In this document: in pieces, positions 9,364-18,825 of the stretch
Layout of the letters: every line of letters starts with the position of its first letter
How positions within the stretch are numbered: the first letter of the stretch is position 1
NCBI RefSeq assembly: GCF_000019725.1
Contig: NC_010505.1
Span: 992,001-1,056,000 of the forward strand
Reading direction: 5' to 3'
DNA length: 64,000 nt
Source: Methylobacterium radiotolerans JCM 2831
GTDB taxonomy: Bacteria; Pseudomonadota; Alphaproteobacteria; Rhizobiales; Beijerinckiaceae
Translations under genes and position numbers: made by a program
The notes under the pieces: model-generated
The model's input: the letters and a program-made list of their open reading frames with translations, nothing else
Databases searched by the model: none
Told to the model about the DNA's origin: nothing

Positions 9364-12300
9364 GAGTTGGTCTCTTTGATCTCGCTGGACGTCTGCTCGA
9401 TGAGTTCCTTGAGAGGCGCGAGGATCTGCGCATCGACCTCACCGCCGACATGCTTCGAGACGAGGCTCATCGCGACGCCGGCCGTCTCGTCCATGGGCGC
9501 GGAAACCGCCTGAATTAAGGACTCCGACAGCTCATTGACGGTCATGCCCGACGAAAGTCCGGCGGGCGGCGCGTCGAGGGCGAAGCGCTCCTGCAGGCTG
9601 GCGCCGAGCTCGACGCCCATCAGCGAGTCGAGGCCGATCTCCGAGAGCTGGCGCACGCGGCTGATGTCGTCCTTCGGCAGCCGCAGGATGCGGGCGATGT
9701 CCTCGACGATCGCGTCCGACACGGTCTTGCGGACCGCGTCGAGGTCGCCGCCCTTGAGCAGCGCGGCGATGTTGATCGCCTGGACGCCGCCGGCCTCGGC
9801 CTGCTGGTCGGACCCGAGTTCGGCGTAGCTCGGCGAGCGCATGGTGGCGAGACGCTCGCGCGCCTTGCCCCAGTGCATCGCCGCGATCGCGATGACGCCC
9901 TCGTCCGGGGACGCGCCCTGGCTGCCCAGCGCCTCGGCCATCAGGTCGAGGCAGCGGCGGGCCTCCATCGGCGTGACGCCGACGCGGCCGGCGAGGCCTT
10001 CCATGACCGCCTTGTTGCGGGCGAGCATGCCGACATCGCCGATGGCGCCCCAGGCCACCGCCAGCGCGGGCAGGCCGCGGCGGCGGCGCTGGCGCGCGAG
10101 GCCTTCCATGAAGCCGTTGGCGGCCACGTAGGAGCCCTGGCCCGGGTTGCCGATGAAGGTCGTCGCCGAGGAGAACAGGACGAAGTAGTCCAGGCTCCGG
10201 TCGCGGGTGGCGGCGTCGAGGTGCTGCGCGCCGATCACCTTCGGGCCGATCACCGCGTCGAGCGCCGCGGCGTCGATGTTGGAGATCAGGCCGTCCTGAA
10301 GAACCGCCGCGGCGTGGAGCACGCCGGCCAGCTTCTTGCCACCCTGCTCGATCCCGGCGATGAGCCGGTCCACCGAGGCGCGGCTGGTGATGTCGACGGC
10401 CTTGGCCTCGACGGTCACGCCCCGGGCGGTGAGTTCCGCCACGATCGCCTTGGCCTCGTCGGTGGCCGCGCCCTTGCGGCCCGCGAGCACGAGGTGCTTG
10501 GCGCCCCGGTCGATCAGCCAGCGCGCCGCCTCCAGGCCGAAGCCGCCGAGGCCGCCGGTCAGCAGGTGGACACCCTCGGCCGAGACCGTGAACGGGCGGG
10601 CCGTGTCCTTCATGATCGTGCCGGCCTTGGGCGGGCTGATCACGATCTTACCGATGTGGCCGGACTGCTGCATCAGCCGGAACGCGTCCGAGGTCTCGGC
10701 CGCGGTGAACGGCTGGTACGGCAGGGGCTTCAGGCCGCCGTCGTTGAACAGCGCCATGACTTCGCGGAACATCCGCGCGCCGTCGTCGCCCTGGTGCTGG
10801 ATCACCTGATCGAGGTCGACGCCGAAGTAGCTGAGGTTCCGCCGGAACGGGCGCAGGCCGATATGGGTGTTGGCGACGTAGTCGCGCTTACCCAGCTCGA
10901 CGAAGCGGCCGAACGGCCGGAGCGCGTTGAGCGAGCGCTCCATCGCCTCGCCGAACAGGCTGTTCAGCACGATGTCGACGCCGTCGCCGGTGATCGCCCG
11001 GACCTCGTCCACGAAGGCGAGGGAGCGGGAGTCGAGCACGTGCTCGGCGCCCAGCGCCTTCACCAGCGCCCGCTTCTCGCGGGAGCCGGCCGTGGCGATG
11101 ACCCGCGCGCCCTTGAGCTTGGCGATCTGCAGGGCCGCGAGGCCGACACCGCCCGCGCCGCCGTGGACCAGCACCCACTCGCCGCGCCGCATCCGGGCGC
11201 AGGAGACGAGGCCGTAATAGGCGGTCAGGAACGCGACCGGCACGGTGGCGGCCGCCATCGGGTCGAGACCCTGCGGCATCGGCGCGACGACGAGGTCCGG
11301 CACCACGATGTGCGTCGCGAAGCCCGACTGGGCGAAGGCGACGACCGGGTCGCCGACCTTGAAGCCCTTCACGCCCGGGCCGACGGCCGTGACGCGGCCG
11401 GCGCACTCGAGGCCGAGGCGGGGGCCGGCGAAGCCGTCCTCCAGGATCTCCTCGGGGAGCATCGAGAGCGCCCAGAGAACGTCGCGGAAGTTGAGGCCGG
11501 TGGCCTCGACCGCGATCTCCATCTCGCCCTTGCCGGGGGCGCGGCGCTCGGCCGGACCCCAGACCATCTCGCTGAGGCCGCCGGTGTTGCTGCGCTCCAG
11601 GCGCGCGGCCTCCGCCGGGACGGCGTCGGCCGGATCCCGGTGCTGCGGCCGGCCGGCGTGGAAGCGCACGACCTGGGTCCGCTCGTCGTCCAGCACGATC
11701 TCGGTCTCCGGCGTGCCGGAGAGGATGAGGTCGCGCAGGCGCTCGGAGGCGCGCTTCGACGACATCTCGGGGGAGAGGTCGATGCGGCGGACGTCGAGGT
11801 TCGGGGCCTCGTTGGCGAGCGTGCGGGAGAAGGCCCACACGCCGGCCTCGATGTTGGTGGTCTGGCCGCCGCGGTCGCGGGTGGCGCCGGGCGCCACGAC
11901 CCAGAGGCGGGTCTGGCGGCTGCCGAGATGCTCGGTGCAGCGCTTCAGGCTGAGGCAGCGGTCGCGCAGCCGCTCGGCCGCCTCGCCGCCGCGGGTGAAG
12001 GCGCCGGCCAGGAACACCACCGTGTCGGGGGTCTCCTTCTCCAGCTCCATCAGGGAGGTCTCGGAGTCGAGGATGATCGAGACGTGCACGCCGCCCGCGA
12101 CCAGCAGGGTGGCCAGGGAGGAGGCGGTCTCGGCCGCGAACTCGTCGTCCGAGCCGATGATGAAGGCGAAGCTCTGCGCCGGGGCCGGGCCCGGGCGCAC
12201 CGGCGCCTCGGCCGTCAGCAGCAGGTCGTCGCCGTTGGCCGACGCCGCCCGCTCGACCTCGACCTTGACCAGGCCGTGGGCGCTCAGGATGCGCTGCCAG

Positions 12301-15300
12301 CCCTCGATGTCCTCGAGCCGGCCCACGGGCAGGCCGCCCGCGGCCTCCTCGAACCAGCCGGCCGTGAGACCGAACACGAGGTCGCGGAACAGGGAGGCCC
12401 CCGGCTCCACCGCCACCAGCAGGCCGCCGGTGGCGAGCGCCCCGGCGAGCTGGCCCGGCAGGGCGCGGTCGCCGCGATGCAGGCTGCCCGAGGCCAGGAT
12501 CAGGTCGAAGCTGCCGGGCGCGAGCTCCTCGGCGGTCTCGACCACGGCGGCGGCGCGGCCGAGCGACAGGCGGGCGCGCTCGGCGAGCCGGCGGTCGGTC
12601 TCGAAGACCGTGAGCCGGGCCTCGGCGGCGGCCGCGAAGGTCGCGGTCTGGGCCGAGAGCGGGCCGAAGCCGACCTGCAGGACCCGCAGCGCCCGCTCCT
12701 TCGGGAGCTGGGCGCGGCTCCGCTCGATCAGGTCGGCGACCACGTCGGCGCCGTGGCGCGCGGTGGCCGAGCGCAGCACGAAGGCGTCGATCGCCCCCTG
12801 CGGCAGGGCCGGCGCGTCGCTCAGCGTGCCGGCGAGCAGCCGGTCGACCAGGGCGCCGACATCGGCGATCAGCACCAGCTCGGCCGAGAGATCCGGGTGG
12901 TCGCCGGCGATCCAGCGCATGATCTCGTCGGGCGCGGGCAGGGCGGAGCCGTCGCCGAGCGTCCAGTTCGGGCCCGCGCGCTCGGCGAGGCCGCTGCTCT
13001 CCAGGGCGTAGAGGGCGTTCAGCAGCCAGGGGCGCAGGGCCTCCGGCACGCGGCTGTCGGTGACCGTGACGGTCTCGCCCTGCGCCAGCCCGGAGGCCAG
13101 GCGGTAGGCGAGCGAGGTCGCCCAGCCCTCCAGCAGGAGGTGGCCCGGCGAGAGGGCGGCGTCGGCCGGCCCCTTCGCCTCGGCGGCGAGCGGGCGGAGA
13201 CGCGCGGCCACGCTCGGGCGGCGCTCCATCGGGATCGCGGTCGGCTCGGTGGCGAGCTCCGGCACCTGCGAGATCGCGAAGGCCGAGAGGTCGCCGCCGC
13301 TCTTGGCGCGCAGGGCCTGGAACCGGCCCTCGCGGATCGTGGCGATGACCGCGCCCTCGGCGTCGAGGAGCGTGAAGTCCGCCAGGATCGAGCGCTCGTT
13401 GCAGCGGCGGGTCCGGATGATCGAGCGGGCGATCACCGCGCCGGGGCGCAGCAGCCGCACCTCGCCGAAGCGCACCGGGATATAGGCCTTGCCGCCGTTC
13501 TCGCCGAGCAGGTCGGCGAAGAGCAGGATCAGCCCGTGGAAGCAGGCGTCCAGCCGGTTCGGCACCAGGCCGTAGCGGGTGTCGGGCTCGGCCGGCAGCA
13601 GGTCGGACACGATGGTCGCGTCGTCGAGCCGGGCGCTCATCGCCACCTGCTGGAAGCTCGGGCCGAAGCCGAGCCCGGAGGCGAGGGCCTTGGCGTAGAG
13701 CGCGTCGCCGGTGAGGACGTGGTCGCCCGCGGTCTCGAAGCTGAAGCCGTCGAGATCCGGCGCCTTCGGGGCCGAGAAGCTGCCCTCGACGATCTTCGCC
13801 TGGGCGTGGAGCTGCCAGGGGGTCTGGGTCAGGCGCGGACGGCTCAGCACCTGGATGCCGTTGCCGGAACCTGACAGGCGCACCGCGACCTCGCGCAGGG
13901 CGTCCTCGGCGAACACCATCGGCGCCACGATCTCGAAGTCGGCGAGCACGACCGCGTCGTCGCGCAGGGCCTCGCGGACGCAGGCCAGCGCCATCTCGAC
14001 GAAGCCGGCACCCGGCATGATCACCTGGCCGTCGACCTTGTGATCCTCCAGCTCCGGCACGGTCACCGGATCGACGAAGCCGTTCCACTCCAGCCCGTCG
14101 AAGGCCGTGCGCGACCCGATCAGCGGGTGGTAGGGGCGGGGGCTCATCGCGCCCACGCCCTCGGTGGTGTCGGCGAGGCGGAACGGGCGGCGCTGCCAGG
14201 GGTAGGTCGGCAGGCGCACGTCGCCCTTCGGCGCGTCGCCGAACAGCAGCGTCTCGTCGACCTGCGCGCCCTGGACGAGGGCGGCGCTGACCGCTTTGGC
14301 GATCGGGTCGCCGCCGGAGGCCTTGCGGTGCATCACGCCGACGGTGGCGGTCTCGATCCCGAGCGGCTCGACCGCGTCGCCGACGTGGGACATCAGGGTC
14401 GCGCGCGGGCCGACCTCGACGAAGACGCGGGCGCCGCGGCGGGTCGCGTCCTGCACGGCCTCGCAGAAGCGCACCGGCTCGCGGATGTTGCGCCACCAGT
14501 AGCCGGCGCCGAAATGGGAGCCGTCGAGCACGCTGCCCGTGACGGTGGAGACCATCGCGGTGGTGCCGGCCTTGGCCTTCAGCCCCGCGAGGTCGCGCAG
14601 CAGCGGCTTCTCGGTCGGATCCATCAGCCGGCCGTGGAAGGCGTAGGCGAGGTCGAGCTTGCGGCCGCGGCGGCGCTTGCGCGACAGGGCCTTGAGGGCG
14701 GCGTCGATGTCGGCCACCGGCCCGGCGACCGTGACGGCCTTGGGGCTGTTGTAGGCGGCGATGTCGAGGGTCGGGTAATCCTTGAGGAAGGTCTCGACCT
14801 CCTCGGACGGCATCAGCAGCACCGCCATGGTGCCCTGGCCGTGCGTCGTCTCCTGGTGGTGGCTGCGGTAGTAGATGACGCGGACCGCGTCCTCCAGGCT
14901 CAGGATCCCGGCGGCCTCGGCGGCCGCGATCTCGCCCACGCTGTGTCCGAGGACGTAGGACGGGATCAGGCCCTTCGCCTTGAGCGCGGCCGTCGAGGCG
15001 CTCTCGATGGCGAAGATCAGCGGCTGGGAGACGCTGGTCAGCGCGAGGCGCTCGTCGAGGTCGTCGGCGTAGAGCGCGTCCTTCAGCGACCAGTCCGAGT
15101 AGGCGCGGAACAGGGTGTCGATCCGGTCGAAGGTCGCGCGGAAGACCGCGTTCTCCTCGTAGGCCTCGCGGCCCATCCCGGCCCACTGGCTGCCGTTGCC
15201 CGAGTAGATGAACGCCACTTCGGCGACGCGGTCGACCGCGGTCCCGGTGAAGGCGTCCGGCGTGTCCTCGCCCTCGCCGACGGCGCGGAGCGCGGCGGCG

Positions 15301-16802
15301 ACGTCGGCCTTGCCGTCGAGCGCGACGGCGAGGCGGGCGGGCATGCGCTCGCGGCGATGCGCCACCGCGGCCGCAACGGTCGCGACCTGCTCGGGGGCGG
15401 ACTCGAGGCGCTCGGCGTAGTCGAGGGCGAGCTCGTTCAGCGCGGCGCGGCTCTGGGCCGAGAGCAGCAGCACCTGGGCCTGGGGCTCCGCGGTCGCGGC
15501 GGCGGGCTTCGCCCAGGCGGGGGCGTCGGTGATGACGACGTGGGCGTTGGTGCCGCCGAAGCCGAAGGAGTTGACGCCGGCGAAGCGCTCGCGGGCGCCG
15601 CGGCTGATCGGCATCGCCTCCCGCACGACGTGCAGGTTGAGCTCGCCGAAGGGGATCTCGGGGTTGAGCTCGGCCGCGTGCAGCGACGGCGGCACGAGGT
15701 CGTGCTCCAGGGCGAGCGTCGCCTTCATCAGGCCAGCGAGGCCGGAGACCGGCTCGGTGTGGCCGATATTGGTCTTGATCGAGCCGATCGGCAGCGGCGC
15801 CTGCCGCCCGCGGCCGAGCTTCGAGCCGATGGCCGAGGCCTCGATCGGGTCGCCCACCGGCGTGCCGGTGCCGTGCGCCTCCATGAAGGCGAGGTCGTCG
15901 AGCCGGATCTCGGCCTCGCGGTAGACCTTCTCCAGCAGGGCACCCTGGGCGTAACCCGAGGGGAGGGAGATGCCGGTGGTCCGGCCGTCGGAGTTGATGC
16001 CGGAGGCGGCGACCACGGCGCGCACGGTGGCGCCGTTGCGCCGCGCGGCCTCGGCCGATTGCAGCACGAACACCACGCCGCCCTCGGAGCGCACGTAGCC
16101 GTCGGCGTTCTTGGAGAACGCCTGGCACAGGCCGGTGCGCGAGAGCATCTGCGCGGTGGAGAAGCAGATGAAGTTGAACGGGCTCGCCAGCACGTTCACG
16201 CCGGCGACGACCGCGGTGTCGACGCGGCCCGACCGGATCGCCTGCACGGCGTTGTCGAAGGCGACGAGCGAGGACGAGCAGGCCGTGTCGACCGTGAAGC
16301 TCGGGCCCTTCAGGTCGAAGATGTAGGAGATGCGGTTCGAGATGATCGAGAGCGTGTTGCCGGTCGCCGCGTAGGCGTCGCCCGACGGCGCGTCGAGGAT
16401 GCGCAGGTTGCCGTAATCGAGGGACGAGGCACCGACGAACACGCCGATGTTGCTGCCGGCGACGCTCGACGGGCGCAGGCCCGCGTCCTCGAGGGCTTCC
16501 CAGGTCAGCTCCAGCAGCATCCGCTGCTGCGGATCCATCTGCTCGGCCTCGCGGGGCGAGATGCCGAACACCGCCGGATCGAACGACCACACGTCGTCGA
16601 TGACGCCCGCCGCCCAGGTGTAGCTCTTGCCGCGCTCATGGGCGCGCGGGTGGGCGAACCGCTCCAGGGAGAACCGGTCGGCCGGCACCTTGCTGACGGC
16701 GCAGCGCCCCTCGGAGAGGAGTGACCACAGGCCGTCCACGCTGGGGGCCCCGGGCAGTCGGCATGCGCGTCCGACGATCGCAATGTCTGTACGTTGTGTC
16801 AC
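9360..16802 (-). CDS. rkpA: Single-module reducing type I polyketide/fatty-acid synthase (RkpA-like)
   Basis: 2480 residues from the GTG at 16802. The ATG at 16952 adds 50 residues without family character and is rejected. Domains in order: KS 5-430 (Cys175 in DTACSSS, His310, His348); AT 530-850 (GHSVG with Ser621, and AFHG as in malonyl-specific ATs); DH 890-1165 (His921 in HxxxGxxxxP, Asp1085); a methyltransferase-like region 1365-1530 with a weak SAM motif; ER 1740-2060; KR 2078-2265 (Tyr2225 in SYVAAN); ACP near 2350-2435 (Ser2393 in GLDSL). A full KR-DH-ER set predicts saturated acyl chains. No thioesterase is present, and the next gene overlaps and encodes the oxoamine synthase. Confidence 0.92.
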   Translation of the reverse strand: MTQRTDIAIVGRACRLPGAPSVDGLWSLLSEGRCAVSKVPADRFSLERFAHPRAHERGKSYTWAAGVIDDVWSFDPAVFGISPREAEQMDPQQRMLLELTWEALEDAGLRPSSVAGSNIGVFVGASSLDYGNLRILDAPSGDAYAATGNTLSIISNRISYIFDLKGPSFTVDTACSSSLVAFDNAVQAIRSGRVDTAVVAGVNVLASPFNFICFSTAQMLSRTGLCQAFSKNADGYVRSEGGVVFVLQSAEAARRNGATVRAVVAASGINSDGRTTGISLPSGYAQGALLEKVYREAEIRLDDLAFMEAHGTGTPVGDPIEASAIGSKLGRGRQAPLPIGSIKTNIGHTEPVSGLAGLMKATLALEHDLVPPSLHAAELNPEIPFGELNLHVVREAMPISRGARERFAGVNSFGFGGTNAHVVITDAPAWAKPAAATAEPQAQVLLLSAQSRAALNELALDYAERLESAPEQVATVAAAVAHRRERMPARLAVALDGKADVAAALRAVGEGEDTPDAFTGTAVDRVAEVAFIYSGNGSQWAGMGREAYEENAVFRATFDRIDTLFRAYSDWSLKDALYADDLDERLALTSVSQPLIFAIESASTAALKAKGLIPSYVLGHSVGEIAAAEAAGILSLEDAVRVIYYRSHHQETTHGQGTMAVLLMPSEEVETFLKDYPTLDIAAYNSPKAVTVAGPVADIDAALKALSRKRRRGRKLDLAYAFHGRLMDPTEKPLLRDLAGLKAKAGTTAMVSTVTGSVLDGSHFGAGYWWRNIREPVRFCEAVQDATRRGARVFVEVGPRATLMSHVGDAVEPLGIETATVGVMHRKASGGDPIAKAVSAALVQGAQVDETLLFGDAPKGDVRLPTYPWQRRPFRLADTTEGVGAMSPRPYHPLIGSRTAFDGLEWNGFVDPVTVPELEDHKVDGQVIMPGAGFVEMALACVREALRDDAVVLADFEIVAPMVFAEDALREVAVRLSGSGNGIQVLSRPRLTQTPWQLHAQAKIVEGSFSAPKAPDLDGFSFETAGDHVLTGDALYAKALASGLGFGPSFQQVAMSARLDDATIVSDLLPAEPDTRYGLVPNRLDACFHGLILLFADLLGENGGKAYIPVRFGEVRLLRPGAVIARSIIRTRRCNERSILADFTLLDAEGAVIATIREGRFQALRAKSGGDLSAFAISQVPELATEPTAIPMERRPSVAARLRPLAAEAKGPADAALSPGHLLLEGWATSLAYRLASGLAQGETVTVTDSRVPEALRPWLLNALYALESSGLAERAGPNWTLGDGSALPAPDEIMRWIAGDHPDLSAELVLIADVGALVDRLLAGTLSDAPALPQGAIDAFVLRSATARHGADVVADLIERSRAQLPKERALRVLQVGFGPLSAQTATFAAAAEARLTVFETDRRLAERARLSLGRAAAVVETAEELAPGSFDLILASGSLHRGDRALPGQLAGALATGGLLVAVEPGASLFRDLVFGLTAGWFEEAAGGLPVGRLEDIEGWQRILSAHGLVKVEVERAASANGDDLLLTAEAPVRPGPAPAQSFAFIIGSDDEFAAETASSLATLLVAGGVHVSIILDSETSLMELEKETPDTVVFLAGAFTRGGEAAERLRDRCLSLKRCTEHLGSRQTRLWVVAPGATRDRGGQTTNIEAGVWAFSRTLANEAPNLDVRRIDLSPEMSSKRASERLRDLILSGTPETEIVLDDERTQVVRFHAGRPQHRDPADAVPAEAARLERSNTGGLSEMVWGPAERRAPGKGEMEIAVEATGLNFRDVLWALSMLPEEILEDGFAGPRLGLECAGRVTAVGPGVKGFKVGDPVVAFAQSGFATHIVVPDLVVAPMPQGLDPMAAATVPVAFLTAYYGLVSCARMRRGEWVLVHGGAGGVGLAALQIAKLKGARVIATAGSREKRALVKALGAEHVLDSRSLAFVDEVRAITGDGVDIVLNSLFGEAMERSLNALRPFGRFVELGKRDYVANTHIGLRPFRRNLSYFGVDLDQVIQHQGDDGARMFREVMALFNDGGLKPLPYQPFTAAETSDAFRLMQQSGHIGKIVISPPKAGTIMKDTARPFTVSAEGVHLLTGGLGGFGLEAARWLIDRGAKHLVLAGRKGAATDEAKAIVAELTARGVTVEAKAVDITSRASVDRLIAGIEQGGKKLAGVLHAAAVLQDGLISNIDAAALDAVIGPKVIGAQHLDAATRDRSLDYFVLFSSATTFIGNPGQGSYVAANGFMEGLARQRRRRGLPALAVAWGAIGDVGMLARNKAVMEGLAGRVGVTPMEARRCLDLMAEALGSQGASPDEGVIAIAAMHWGKARERLATMRSPSYAELGSDQQAEAGGVQAINIAALLKGGDLDAVRKTVSDAIVEDIARILRLPKDDISRVRQLSEIGLDSLMGVELGASLQERFALDAPPAGLSSGMTVNELSESLIQAVSAPMDETAGVAMSLVSKHVGGEVDAQILAPLKELIEQTSSEIKETNS

Positions 16803-17170
16803 GTTCGGTTCGCACACGCTCGTTATCGGAAGTCGGCTCGGCTCTCGACGAGTGAGTACCCTCTCACCCCTTACTGTGGCACCATTGCGGTGTCCAACCA
16901 GCCCCAACGCGAGGTCATCCCTGCGTGGCAAAATTGCCGGAGGCTGTGACATGTATTCATCAGAAGCTTATCCAATTCCTGCGGCCAAAACGCCAAGTTT
17001 GAACCGCCGGACCGGCTTTCGAGACGCGGGCTCGATCACGAGAAAGCCACAGTTGCGCCTCCGCGGCCGCCGCCCGTCTAGCGGCATCGATGCCGATTCC
17101 GGAAGAAATCTTCGCGGTGTCGGGCAGATCCCGCACAGGAATCCGGGTCCGCGAGCTCGCGCGGCGACGA
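16803..17170. other. Leader region upstream of the PKS gene
   Basis: 368 bases between the ugd stop and the PKS GTG, with both genes on the minus strand. The part around 16930-17000 is noticeably richer in A+T than its surroundings and probably holds the PKS promoter. I see no coding region, terminator or clear operator, and no obvious Shine-Dalgarno before the GTG. Confidence 0.4.
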
Positions 17171-18514
17171 TCAAGACCCGATCCGGGCGACGCTCTCCTT
17201 GGTTCGTCCGACCCCGCAATAGGTGAAACCGTGACGGGCGGCGCTCACCGGGTCGTAGATGTTGCGCAGGTCGATCAGCACGGGAGCCGCCTCGCCGGAC
17301 GACATGGCCCGACGCAGCCGGTCGAGGTCGAGGGCCCGGAACGCGTTCCACTCGGTGACGATCACCACCGCATCCGCGCCCTCGGCGCAGGCGTAGGCGT
17401 TCTCGGCGTAATCCACAGCCGGCATCAGGATCCGGGCCTGCTCCATGCCCTCGGGATCGTAGGCGCGGACCACGGCGCCGGCATCCTGCAGGCCGGCCAC
17501 GATCGCCAGCGAGGGCGCGTCGCGCATGTCGTCGGTGTTCGGCTTGAAGGTCAGGCCGAGCAGCGCCACCGTCTTGCCCCGCACCGAGCCGCCGCAGGCC
17601 CTGATCACCTTGCGCGCCATCGCGCGCTTGCGCTGGTCGTTGACCGCCACCACCGTCTCGACCAGCCGCAGCGGCGTGCCGGCGTCCTGCGCCGTCTTGA
17701 CCAGCGCCAGCGTGTCCTTGGGGAAGCACGAGCCGCCGTAGCCCGGCCCGGCGTGCAGGAACTTCGACCCGATCCGGTTGTCCAGGCCGATGCCGCGCGC
17801 GACCGCCTGCACGTCCGCGCCCACCGCCTCGCACAGGTCCGCGACCTCGTTGATGAACGTGATCTTCGCCGCCAGGAACGCGTTCGCCGCGTACTTGGTC
17901 AGCTCGGCCGTGCGCCGCGACGTGACCATGATCGGCGCCTGGTTGAGGTAGAGCGGCCGGTAGACCTCGCGCATCACCGCCTCGGCGCTGGCCTCCTCGG
18001 CACCGACGACGATGCGGTCGGGGCGCTTGAAGTCGGCGATGGCCGCGCCCTCGCGCAGGAACTCGGGGTTCGACGCGACCGCGAACTGCGCCCCGGGGTT
18101 GGTCTCGCGGATGATGCGCTCGACCTCGTCGCCGGTGCCGACCGGCACGGTCGACTTGGTCACCACCACGGTGAAGCCGGACAGCGCGCCGGCGATCTCC
18201 CGGGCGGCGTCGAACACGAAGCTCAGGTCGGCGAAGCCGTCGCCGCGGCGGGAGGGCGTGCCCACCGCGATGAACACCGCGTCGGCCTCGGCCACGGCCT
18301 CCCGCATGGACGTGCTGAACGCGAGCCGGCCCTGGCGCACGTTCTCGGCGACCAGGACGTCGAGGCCCGGCTCGTAGATCGGCATGCGGCCGGCGTTCAG
18401 GCTGGCGATCTTGTCGGGGTCCCGGTCGACGCACACGACCGTGTGGCCGAAATCGGCCAGGCAGGCGCCGGAGACCAGGCCGACATATCCGGCCCCAATC
18501 ATCGCAATCCGCAT
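17171..18514 (-). CDS. ugd: UDP-glucose 6-dehydrogenase
   Basis: 447 residues from the ATG at 18514, which follows a GGGAGGG ribosome site; the frame extends upstream to 18583 but without family sequence. N-terminal Rossmann motif GAGYVG at 7-12, NAD-binding STVPVGTG at 121-128, and catalytic Cys263 in GGSCFPKDT. It oxidises UDP-glucose twice to UDP-glucuronate, a common capsule sugar donor. In Sinorhizobium the equivalent gene (rkpK) is also part of the K-antigen region, which supports reading this as the right end of a capsule locus. Three ATGCAAC heptamers lie in its leader. Confidence 0.93.
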   Translation of the reverse strand: MRIAMIGAGYVGLVSGACLADFGHTVVCVDRDPDKIASLNAGRMPIYEPGLDVLVAENVRQGRLAFSTSMREAVAEADAVFIAVGTPSRRGDGFADLSFVFDAAREIAGALSGFTVVVTKSTVPVGTGDEVERIIRETNPGAQFAVASNPEFLREGAAIADFKRPDRIVVGAEEASAEAVMREVYRPLYLNQAPIMVTSRRTAELTKYAANAFLAAKITFINEVADLCEAVGADVQAVARGIGLDNRIGSKFLHAGPGYGGSCFPKDTLALVKTAQDAGTPLRLVETVVAVNDQRKRAMARKVIRACGGSVRGKTVALLGLTFKPNTDDMRDAPSLAIVAGLQDAGAVVRAYDPEGMEQARILMPAVDYAENAYACAEGADAVVIVTEWNAFRALDLDRLRRAMSSGEAAPVLIDLRNIYDPVSAARHGFTYCGVGRTKESVARIGS

Positions 18515-18825
18515 CGGGCCCTCCCGGCAGCTCGCCCTCGGCTTGCTGCGATGCAACATGATCCGGGGCGCACGCGGATGCAACCCGGGCCAGCCTGGAT
18601 CTGCTCCAGTCTGTCACGGGAATGCAACACCCGCGAAGGATGACTGTAGTTTGACAGCCGGCCGCGGGGCGGCCCGCATCGGCCGCCGGTCCGCGGGCCG
18701 CGCCTCCGCGAAGGCGCGCGGGGCGGCTTCGCAGCGCGGGCGGCTTCCTGTAGAAGCGCCCCCGCCCGGCGGGGAGGCCCGGATCCGCCCCGAGGACCCG
18801 ACCCAAGGATCGGTGAAGGACCGCG
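18515..18825. other. ugd-argB divergent intergenic region
   Basis: 311 bases between divergent ugd and argB, so both promoters should lie here. The ugd-proximal half carries three direct ATGCAAC repeats (listed separately). The argB-proximal half is extremely GC-rich and shows nothing recognisable apart from weak purine-rich sequence before the argB ATG. Confidence 0.4.
18551..18628. promoter_or_regulatory. Three direct ATGCAAC repeats upstream of ugd
   Basis: ATGCAAC occurs at 18551-18557, 18578-18584 and 18622-18628, in the same orientation (GTTGCAT when read in the ugd direction), starting 37 bases upstream of the ugd ATG. The same heptamer is in the kpsS-kpsC intergenic region (3151-3157). 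This is a candidate binding site for a capsule regulator; the binding protein is unknown and chance has not been excluded. Confidence 0.3.

Noticed and set aside
9873-13874. A 1333-codon open frame on the plus strand, antisense to the PKS gene
   Set aside because: It is the mirror of a real high-GC gene: no domain is recognisable, composition is Arg/Gly/Ala/His-rich, and the minus strand has complete catalytic motifs.
10888-16590. A 1900-codon minus-strand frame overlapping the PKS in another frame
   Set aside because: Arg/Pro-rich shadow of the PKS frame with no family motifs; length alone is not evidence at this GC content.
16800-16952. ATG at 16952 as the PKS start
   Set aside because: The 50 extra residues resemble no ketosynthase N-terminus. 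The GTG at 16802 places VTQRTDIAIVG exactly at the expected start of the domain.
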